Shown here: piece by piece, positions 1-4,247 of the stretch
How positions within the stretch are numbered: position 1 is the first letter of the stretch
Layout of the letters: each line of letters starts with the position of its first letter
From: Candidatus Pacearchaeota archaeon
Lineage (GTDB): Archaea > Nanobdellota > Nanobdellia > Pacearchaeales > GW2011-AR1
DNA: 10,558 nucleotides
Assembly: GCA_016784085.1 (NCBI GenBank)
Contig: JADHVH010000015.1
Location: 1-10,558, forward strand
Reading direction: 5' to 3'
Program-made: the position numbers and the translations under genes
Notes under the pieces: generated by a model
The model's database searches: none
Told to the model about the DNA's origin: nothing
What the model saw: only the letters and a program-made list of their open reading frames with translations

Positions 1-75
1 TAACCTTATCCTATACTTTATCTTTAATATTACTCTTTTAAAAACATTGTTATGCTTAATAAGGGATTCAAAACC

Positions 76-83
76 TTTATAAT
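76..83 (+). promoter_or_regulatory. TATA box for the acidic repeat protein gene
   Basis: TTTATAAT lies about 53 bp before the ATG at 133, so transcription would start near 104-108. That leaves a leader of roughly 25-30 nt holding the SD-like GAGGT at 120-124. Position and sequence fit an archaeal promoter, but TATA-like strings are common in such AT-rich DNA. Confidence 0.5.
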
Positions 84-132
84 AGAATTTAGCCTTTTTA
101 CTCCAATTTAATTAAATTTGAGGTATAAAATA

Positions 133-525
133 ATGGAAGAAGAAACACAAACGCCACAAGAAGCACCTGTAGAAGCACAAGCTGAACAACCTGTTGAAGC
201 TGCACCTGTAGAAGCACAAGCTGAACAACCTGTAGAGGCTCCTGCTGAAGCACCTGTAGAAGCACAAGCTGAACAACCTGCTGAAGCTGCACCTGTAGAG
301 GCTCCTGCTGAAGCACCTGTAGAAGCACAAGCTGAACAACCTGTTGAAGCTGCACCTATTGAAACTCCAAGTCTCCCTGAAAGATCAGAAGACGGAGAAA
401 ATGATTTAGGGGATGCTATATCTGAAAGTGCTGAAAATGCATCTTCAAATGAAGGCATTAGTGCAGAAACAGATAGAGCTACTTTGGCTAAGGAAAATAT
501 GGAAAATCAACCTGCAGCTGAATAA
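133..525 (+). CDS. Acidic Pro/Ala/Glu-rich repeat protein, unknown function
   Basis: The predicted protein has 130 residues. ATG 133 is chosen over an in-frame TTG at 118 because GAGGT (120-124) is correctly spaced before it. Residues 10-75 are a low-complexity array built on PVEAQAEQP(V/A)EA, present four times with growing intervals (13, 16 and 21 residues). Residues 76-130 are non-repetitive, Ser/Glu/Asp/Asn-rich and acidic. There is no signal peptide, membrane segment or catalytic motif, so it is probably intrinsically disordered and, without an export signal, cytoplasmic. The following membrane protease gene lies 43 bp downstream and starts with a very similar leader and N-terminus (MEEETQ against MEEEEQ). 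I do not recognise a family; a spacer, a chaperone-like acidic protein or a fast-evolving lineage-specific protein are all possible. The coding call rests on the frame-preserving repeats, the SD and the promoter. Confidence 0.8.
   Translation: MEEETQTPQEAPVEAQAEQPVEAAPVEAQAEQPVEAPAEAPVEAQAEQPAEAAPVEAPAEAPVEAQAEQPVEAAPIETPSLPERSEDGENDLGDAISESAENASSNEGISAETDRATLAKENMENQPAAE
163..343 (+). repeat. In-frame tandem repeat array within the acidic protein gene
   Basis: A 31-bp unit beginning GCACCTGTAGAAGCACAAGC occurs identically at 163-193, 202-232, 250-280 and 313-343. The intervals are 39, 48 and 63 bp, all multiples of three. A longer identical block of 53 bp covers 228-280 and 291-343 (period 63). 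The perfect identity points to recent expansion by slippage or unequal recombination. It is not CRISPR: the intervals vary, there are no unique spacers, and it is translated. Confidence 0.95.
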
Positions 526-526
526 G

Positions 527-558
527 TTTTATTTTTTTTATTTTTTTTATTTTTATTT
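527..558 (+). terminator. T-rich tract after the acidic protein gene, likely partial terminator
   Basis: Immediately after the TAA stop is a run of T4-A-T8-A-T8-A-T5-A-T3. Archaeal RNA polymerase terminates at such tracts without needing a hairpin. The tract also forms the leader of the next gene, whose SD (GAGGTGA, 559-565) follows directly, so it could reduce read-through from the first gene to the second. Confidence 0.6.
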
Positions 559-568
559 GAGGTGAATA

Positions 569-1504
569 ATGGAAGAAGAAGAACAAAAACCAAGCAATTT
601 TAGGAAGTTTATTAGTTTTGTTTTAGTTATATTTGTAATATTATTGTCTTTAGTGTATTGGTTTATTCCATTAAATAGTATTGATTTTGGAATACAATCA
701 ACATCTACTAATTTTAGTTTAAATCCTGAAATTCAGGAGGAAATGCAATTTTATTCTAAACTAAGATATCCTGAAAAAGAAATTTCATATCATATCATGG
801 AAGATTGCACATTACAAAAAAGGGCAGACATGGAATTAGCTTTTGAAATTATAGAAAATAAAACAATTTTAGATTTTTATGAATCAAATCCTGGAGAAAT
901 AACTGTTTCCTGTACAAGTAATAATAAGGTTAAAGGAGATTTTTTCATTGCAGGAGAAGGTGGTCCTACAAATATAACTAAGACTTCTAATTTTAATGTT
1001 ATTTTTAATGGCCACATATTATTAATTAAAGATTCTACTTGCCCTCAACCAAATGTTGCAATACATGAACTATTACATGCATTAGGAATAGACCACTCTG
1101 AAAATAAAAATAATATTATGTATAATTATAGCAAATGTTATCAAACAATTGGGCAGGATACTTTAGATTTAATTGATGAACTTTATTCTGTAGAACCAAG
1201 AGTAGATCTTGCTTTAGAAAATGTTTCTGTAGTAATGAATGGTAACTATTTAGATACAAATATTACAATCAAGAATCATGGATTAAAAAAATCTGAACTT
1301 ACAACTTTAAAAATTTATGCAGATCAAAAAATGGTGAAGGAAATTGAAATAAATCCTATAGAAATTGGTGGGGGAAGAATGATTGTTTTAACAAATAATT
1401 GGATTTCAAAAACAAATTTTGAAAATTTAAAATATGAAATATTTTATTTTGAAGACGAATTAAGTTCAAATAATAATGTACTTTTTTTTAATAAAGTAGA
1501 ATAA
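569..1504 (+). CDS. Membrane-anchored metzincin-like (matrixin-type) zinc metalloprotease with CARDB-like domain
   Basis: The 311-residue protein is predicted to sit outside the cell, anchored by one N-terminal helix and cleaving proteins there. After a short charged N-terminus, residues 14-34 form the membrane segment. The catalytic region has HELLHALGIDH (166-176): zinc ligands H166, H170 and H176, catalytic E167. Met-turn candidate M184 lies in NNIMY eight residues later, a short gap typical of matrixin-type and bacterial or archaeal metzincins. Four cysteines (80, 115, 158, 190) surround this region and could form two disulfides. Residues about 212-308 look like a CARDB-type beta-sandwich, with N-x-T-I-K-N and a terminal SSNNN motif. 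GAGGTGA (559-565) supports ATG 569. Substrate is unknown. The protease class is well supported by the extended zinc motif plus Met-turn; the CARDB assignment is by pattern only. Confidence 0.85.
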   Translation: MEEEEQKPSNFRKFISFVLVIFVILLSLVYWFIPLNSIDFGIQSTSTNFSLNPEIQEEMQFYSKLRYPEKEISYHIMEDCTLQKRADMELAFEIIENKTILDFYESNPGEITVSCTSNNKVKGDFFIAGEGGPTNITKTSNFNVIFNGHILLIKDSTCPQPNVAIHELLHALGIDHSENKNNIMYNYSKCYQTIGQDTLDLIDELYSVEPRVDLALENVSVVMNGNYLDTNITIKNHGLKKSELTTLKIYADQKMVKEIEINPIEIGGGRMIVLTNNWISKTNFENLKYEIFYFEDELSSNNNVLFFNKVE

Positions 1505-1526
1505 AAAACATTAAAGAAGTTTTTTG

Positions 1527-1543
1527 AAAAATAAAAAAATAAA
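1527..1543 (-). terminator. T-rich terminator for the 29-residue ORF on the minus strand
   Basis: Read on the minus strand, this is a run of T broken by single A residues, 30 nt past the TAG stop of the small acidic ORF. A shorter T6 run at 1520-1525 on the plus strand could end the converging protease transcript. Confidence 0.45.
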
Positions 1544-1572
1544 GAATTAAAATTCAGCCATAAGATCCTGTT

Positions 1573-1662
1573 CTAGTCATCAAGATCCAAAGACTCAAGA
1601 TCTTGGTCAAATTGATCTTCTTCTTCAGACATATCTTGAAATTGATTTAGATTTTCACTCAT
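1573..1662 (-). CDS. Small acidic protein of 29 residues, unknown function
   Basis: The reading frame ATG 1662 to TAG 1573 encodes MSENLNQFQDMSEEEDQFDQ followed by DLESLDLDD, with more than a third Asp or Glu. Three signals suggest real translation. GAGGT lies at 1673-1669, the same core used by the two genes to the left. A TATA-like GTTTAAAAA at 1712-1704 would start transcription near 1682, about 20 nt before the ATG. A T-rich tract follows the stop. No membrane segment, cysteine or known motif is visible. The extreme acidity could mean binding to a basic protein, rRNA-associated machinery or metal ions, but no function can be assigned. It is too short for statistics, so the call rests on signal layout. 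Confidence 0.55.
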   Translation of the reverse strand: MSENLNQFQDMSEEEDQFDQDLESLDLDD

Positions 1663-1703
1663 TTGTCAACCTCATTTTTATTGATCCTCTAAGAATCATT
1701 TAG

Positions 1704-1712
1704 TTTTTAAAC
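1704..1712 (-). promoter_or_regulatory. TATA box for the 29-residue ORF
   Basis: GTTTAAAAA on the minus strand sits about 46 bp before ATG 1662. A start about 26 nt downstream (near 1682) gives a short leader that contains the SD at 1673-1669. Confidence 0.45.
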
Positions 1713-1758
1713 ATTTCTGTAGGCCAAAATAGATATGGAAAATAGTATAAAATACTCT

Positions 1759-1770
1759 AAAAAAATAAAA
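1759..1770 (-). terminator. T tract on the minus strand
   Basis: The minus strand reads TTTTATTTTTTT immediately after the foldable stretch at 1771-1869. It could end the Lrp-type regulator mRNA, or a separate minus-strand RNA covering the foldable stretch. Confidence 0.5.
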
Positions 1771-1869
1771 TCCCTCCACCCTGAACCGATTAAAAGTGTT
1801 CATTTAGAGAATTACTTCCCGACCGAGCAATCACGTTTTGTTATACGCTCGTTTATTATGTGGGTAAGC
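1771..1869. ncRNA. Candidate structured RNA, or structured 3' UTR of the regulator gene
   Basis: This stretch is visibly richer in G and C than its surroundings and has no credible ORF. Read on the minus strand it can fold as a closing helix, TTACCC (1867-1862) with GGGTGG (1781-1776), enclosing two hairpins: CGAGC/GCTCG (arms 1847-1851 and 1824-1828) and TGAAC/GTTCA (arms 1798-1802 and 1782-1786). Two closing pairs are G-U on the minus strand but would be A-C mismatches on the plus strand, and a T tract follows at 1770-1759; both favour minus. Against that, a TATA-like TATAAAAT at 1746-1753 would start a plus-strand RNA near 1775. It matches no tRNA, 5S, C/D-box or H/ACA layout I recognise. 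In AT-rich archaea, GC-rich islands often mark RNA genes; here that is an inference. Confidence 0.35.
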
Positions 1870-1883
1870 TAAGATTGAATAAT

Positions 1884-2885
1884 TTATATAATTTTGGAAT
1901 TATTAAAATATTCTTTTTTATCTATTCTAAAATAATCCATTTTGTGTTCCTTTGTTATTGAAATTGTTTCATAATTAATAATCTTATTTGAGTATTTATT
2001 TCGAATCTTCTTCAAAAGGTCATTAAAATGTTCTTGGTTTTCTGGCTCCACCTCTACAATGAAGTCATATTTTCCAATAGTATCCAGCACATAAACCACA
2101 TTTCCTATTGATTTGCAATATTCTATAAATGATTTTTTTAATGAATCATTGAGATTTTTAAAACTAAATAGAATTTGATAAAGAAGATACCCCATATTCT
2201 TTTTATTTAGTCTGGGTCTAAATGTTTGGATAACCCCTTTTTTTCTTAGATTTTTTAATCTGTATTTAACAGTATCTTCTTTGAGTTTTAATTTATGGGC
2301 AATTTCTATTAAAGGCATTCGTCCATTGTTCATTATTGTTCTAAGAATTTTAAAATCTATTTGATCTATTTTTATAATGTGGGGAGAGGCACTAGAAAAA
2401 CTTACTTCTTGCACATCTTTATTAGGTAATAAGTAAGCCCTAGTAAAATGAGGTATTTTAATTGTTGATTGAATGTTTCTTTCAGCAATAAATTCCCCGT
2501 ATTTATTAGTAATCTTGGAAAGTATCTCTGAAAAATGGATATTATTTTTAGCCATTACTGAAAAGACAAGATCATAGTGTCCTGTACAACTAGAAAACCA
2601 CAAAACATTGTTGGAATTAATAATAAACTTAATCAATTCATTTTCTTTTTGCTCATTTAATTTTTGAAATCTAAAATAAACTTCATAATGATAAAATCCT
2701 AGTCTTCCTATGTCTATTATAGTCATAAAATCTTCAATAATTTTATTATCAATTAGTCTTTTAAGCCTATATCTAACAACTTCCTGGCTGGCCTTTATTT
2801 TTCTAGATAATTGTGCAAAAGATTGTCTTGCATCTAGATCTAGCTCATATAAGAGTTTTTTATCTAATAAGTCTAATTTTATCAT
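1884..2885 (-). CDS. Tandem Lrp/AsnC-family transcriptional regulator (two HTH-RAM units)
   Basis: The 333-residue protein is about twice the usual Lrp/AsnC length of about 150. Unit 1 has a winged HTH at residues 3-50 and a RAM-like effector/oligomerisation domain at about 65-145. Unit 2 has an HTH at 173-220 and RAM at about 233-312. The halves share LD(K)K-type helix 1, the recognition-helix pattern E(V/T)V(R/K)YRLK(R/N)L, and the RAM signature G-x-Y-D (TGHYDLVF at 101-108; IGKYDFIV at 270-277). ATG 2885 is chosen because it opens directly with the canonical HTH; an in-frame extension to 3023 would add membrane-like residues and run through the promoter. The TATA box centred near 2911 lies about 26 bp before ATG, implying a leaderless mRNA, and is flanked by an inverted repeat that may be its own operator. 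The ligand is not predictable; targets may include the divergent gene. Confidence 0.9.
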   Translation of the reverse strand: MIKLDLLDKKLLYELDLDARQSFAQLSRKIKASQEVVRYRLKRLIDNKIIEDFMTIIDIGRLGFYHYEVYFRFQKLNEQKENELIKFIINSNNVLWFSSCTGHYDLVFSVMAKNNIHFSEILSKITNKYGEFIAERNIQSTIKIPHFTRAYLLPNKDVQEVSFSSASPHIIKIDQIDFKILRTIMNNGRMPLIEIAHKLKLKEDTVKYRLKNLRKKGVIQTFRPRLNKKNMGYLLYQILFSFKNLNDSLKKSFIEYCKSIGNVVYVLDTIGKYDFIVEVEPENQEHFNDLLKKIRNKYSNKIINYETISITKEHKMDYFRIDKKEYFNNSKII

Positions 2886-2897
2886 TATTTCTATATC

Positions 2898-2923
2898 ACG
2901 TAAATAGTATATAAATATTACGT
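2898..2923. promoter_or_regulatory. Inverted-repeat operator candidate enclosing the regulator's TATA box
   Basis: ACGTAA (2898-2903) and TTACGT (2918-2923) form a perfect 6-bp inverted repeat with a 14-bp spacer. On the minus strand the spacer contains TTTATATA (2915-2908), centred about 26 bp before ATG 2885. A repressor on this repeat would block TBP. Lrp-family proteins commonly bind such partial palindromes and repress their own genes, so autoregulation is the natural inference. Confidence 0.6.
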
Positions 2924-2950
2924 TTTTAAGAAAAAAAGTTAAAAGAATTA

Positions 2951-2958
2951 TTATATAT
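2951..2958 (+). promoter_or_regulatory. TATA box for the divergent unknown gene
   Basis: TTATATAT is centred about 25 bp before ATG 2979, which would give a leaderless transcript. It lies about 28 bp beyond the inverted repeat at 2898-2923, close enough for a regulator spreading from that site to affect it. Confidence 0.5.
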
Positions 2959-2978
2959 CCTAAAAAACCTCTAAAGAT

Positions 2979-3770
2979 ATGGACACTTTTTTTATCCCAG
3001 ATCCAGAAATAAAAAGAAAACAAAAAGATAGTTTAAACCATATTGGAAGGATATTTGAAAAAATAGAAGGAATATCTTTCAATCCAAAAGAAGGCCCTAT
3101 AATTCCCATTTATCGGGATCAGGGACTTAATGGAAAATTAACTCACTTCTTAAGGGGGGATAAAATTCAAAAAGAAATGATGGAAAATTTTTCACGTCTT
3201 AGTACAACTAGTATTGTTCAACGTTTGTATAGAAGACATACTTATTTTGAACGTAAAATTGGTTCTGCAGTATATAATAAAGAAATGGCTTATCTTCTTT
3301 CTAAGTCAAATGAGGATAGTCCTCAGAGAAAACTTAAAACACCCCATTTTAATCAAGAAACCAAAGATCTAATCTATTTTTCCTTTCAAGAAGGGCAAAA
3401 TTCTAAATTAGAATGGCTTCCACAAATGAGATATGCTTATGATGGAAAAAATACTTTTATATGGGATTATTGTGTTTCTTTACCCTCTGAAGAAAGATTT
3501 AATGATAGAAAAATTACAGATAAATTAAGGTATCGAACTAAGAAATTAGAAGGTTTAGGATTAGATGGAAAACTTCATGTAACAAAATTTAAAGGAAGGA
3601 AAAGGGTAGAGGTCATAGGTAATCTTAAAGTAGAGGATAGAGTTATTTATGATTTAATTAATAAAAGGGATTTAAATAAAGGTGTGGAAAAAATTCCTGC
3701 TATATCAGATCTGAGTAGAGGGATCGGACCTTTAGATTTTTGGTTTTATGAGATTATTAAAAAAGGATAG
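2979..3770 (+). CDS. Hypothetical basic protein of 263 residues, divergent from the Lrp-type regulator
   Basis: I do not recognise a family. The protein is rich in Lys, Arg and aromatic residues and has no signal peptide or membrane helix, so it is probably cytoplasmic. Residues 60-110 look helical and basic (IVQRLYRRHTYFERKIG at 79-95). Residues 145-165 are Trp/Tyr-rich (WLPQMRYAYDG, FIWDYC). Residues 175-215 contain a basic stretch with KLRYRTKKLEGLGLDGKLHV, which could be part of a nucleic-acid-binding or winged-helix-like fold; this is a guess from composition. There is one cysteine and no recognisable catalytic triad or metal motif. ATG 2979 is preferred because the TATA box is about 25 bp upstream; no SD is visible. 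Head-to-head placement with the regulator across about 90 bp suggests shared control. Confidence 0.8.
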   Translation: MDTFFIPDPEIKRKQKDSLNHIGRIFEKIEGISFNPKEGPIIPIYRDQGLNGKLTHFLRGDKIQKEMMENFSRLSTTSIVQRLYRRHTYFERKIGSAVYNKEMAYLLSKSNEDSPQRKLKTPHFNQETKDLIYFSFQEGQNSKLEWLPQMRYAYDGKNTFIWDYCVSLPSEERFNDRKITDKLRYRTKKLEGLGLDGKLHVTKFKGRKRVEVIGNLKVEDRVIYDLINKRDLNKGVEKIPAISDLSRGIGPLDFWFYEIIKKG

Positions 3771-3792
3771 CAATTCTTAAAACACTCCAACT

Positions 3793-3843
3793 GGACGTTT
3801 AAAATAATTTATACTTTCTTATTTCTTTAAATTTAAAATGTCC
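3793..3843. repeat. Imperfect inverted repeat in the spacer after the unknown gene
   Basis: GGACGTTTAAAAT (3793-3805) and ATTTAAAATGTCC (3831-3843) are near-complementary, with GGAC/GTCC ends. Each arm includes a TTTAAA string. It may be a 3'-end structure or promoter elements; nothing favours one reading. Confidence 0.35.
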
Positions 3844-3846
3844 CAA

Positions 3847-3865
3847 GGAGCTCATAGAGAGCTCC
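3847..3865. repeat. Perfect 7-bp GC-rich hairpin downstream of tRNA-Tyr
   Basis: GGAGCTC, loop ATAGA, GAGCTCC. It lies 22 bp past the tRNA 3' end on the minus strand and 76 bp past the plus-strand unknown gene. No U-run follows on either side, so it is not a bacterial-type terminator. It could be a processing or stabilising structure in either transcript. Confidence 0.6.
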
Positions 3866-3887
3866 AGAATAGAACACTTTGGTTTCA

Positions 3888-4038
3888 TCCCTCCACCCAG
3901 ATTCGAACTGGGGGTCTCCCGGGCACTGCTTTCACCGTACCACTTGACTTTTGGGGCTTCATCCAATTTCCGAAATGGAATGTCCACCTTAGGTAAAACC
4001 TACAGCCAGGCGCTTTAAAACCACTAAGCTATGGAGGG
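3888..4038 (-). tRNA. tRNA-Tyr (anticodon GUA), intron-containing, no encoded CCA
   Basis: Exon 1 (4038-4000) and exon 2 (3923-3888) give a complete cloverleaf. Acceptor CCCTCCA pairs with TGGAGGG and the discriminator is A. The D stem is GCTT/AAGC with GG in the loop. The anticodon stem is CCTGG/CCGGG with one G-U pair. The anticodon loop CTGTAGC carries GTA at 4003-4001. The variable loop has 5 nt, and the T arm is CCCAG-TTCGAAT-CTGGG. C1-G72 with A73 is the archaeal tyrosine identity set. The 76-nt intron follows G37, the canonical archaeal position. A TATA-like CCTTAAAAAC lies about 26 bp upstream of the first base. Confidence 0.95.
3924..3999 (-). other. tRNA-Tyr intron (76 nt) with canonical bulge-helix-bulge
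   Basis: Intron ends are fixed by a textbook motif. The 5' bulge is A-G/G (after positions 36-37) and the 3' bulge is T-G/C (before position 38). Between them is a 4-bp helix of CTGT (positions 32-35) with GCAG near the intron end. Inside lies a 7-bp helix, TTTTACC with GGTGAAA, containing one G-U pair. The middle can form a further bulged hairpin (TCCA-TTTC against GAAAT-TGGA). It should be cut by the archaeal splicing endonuclease. No ORF or C/D box is evident in it. Confidence 0.9.
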
Positions 4039-4060
4039 ATGAAAATTAGAATATTAGAGA

Positions 4061-4071
4061 GTTTTTAAGGT
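4061..4071 (-). promoter_or_regulatory. BRE/TATA promoter of tRNA-Tyr
   Basis: ACCTTAAAAAC on the minus strand is centred about 27 bp before tRNA base 1 (4038), the expected distance for transcription starting at or just before the mature 5' end. Confidence 0.6.
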
Positions 4072-4247
4072 TTATTAATCAAAAGAAAGGCACAGGAACA
4101 TGAAGATGGAAATGAGAAAGGTGGAATATAAAGAATTGAAAAATTGAATTAGTGGCCTCAGAAATCCATTCTAAATTAAAAAATTTATTTTCCATTAAAA
4201 TGAATTAAAAAAGACTTATTTAAATTTTATCTAATTTGTTCAGAAAT

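Noticed and set aside
163..343. Possible CRISPR array
   Set aside because: Intervals vary by multiples of three, the between-repeat sequence is itself repetitive, and the whole array is translated as one frame.
98..458. Three long open frames on the minus strand across the acidic repeat gene
   Set aside because: They exist only because the stop-free repeat unit is open in several frames; they have no promoter or SD and give low-complexity Cys/Ala/Ser or Leu/Gln strings.
1771..1865. Degenerate or split tRNA on the minus strand, sharing GGGTGGAGGGAT with the tRNA-Tyr 3' end
   Set aside because: Placing the shared string as acceptor and T-stem end gives no matching T stem or T loop, and no matching 5' half exists; the 12-nt match is probably chance.
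2710..2907. Plus-strand 65-codon frame inside the regulator gene
   Set aside because: Shadow of the regulator frame, with no signals of its own.
2886..3023. N-terminal extension of the Lrp-type regulator to 3023
   Set aside because: The extension crosses the divergent promoter and adds residues unlike any Lrp protein; ATG 2885 begins the canonical HTH with correct TATA spacing.
3799..3987. Minus-strand 62-codon frame
   Set aside because: It covers tRNA-Tyr exon 2, most of the intron and the downstream hairpin, so it is a chance frame in RNA-coding sequence.
3924..3999. C/D-box guide RNA inside the tRNA-Tyr intron
   Set aside because: One GATGA-like string resembles part of a C box, but there is no CTGA D box in range.
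4100..4147. Plus-strand 15-codon frame beginning ATGAAGATGGAAATG
   Set aside because: Too short, no SD and no promoter at a sensible distance.
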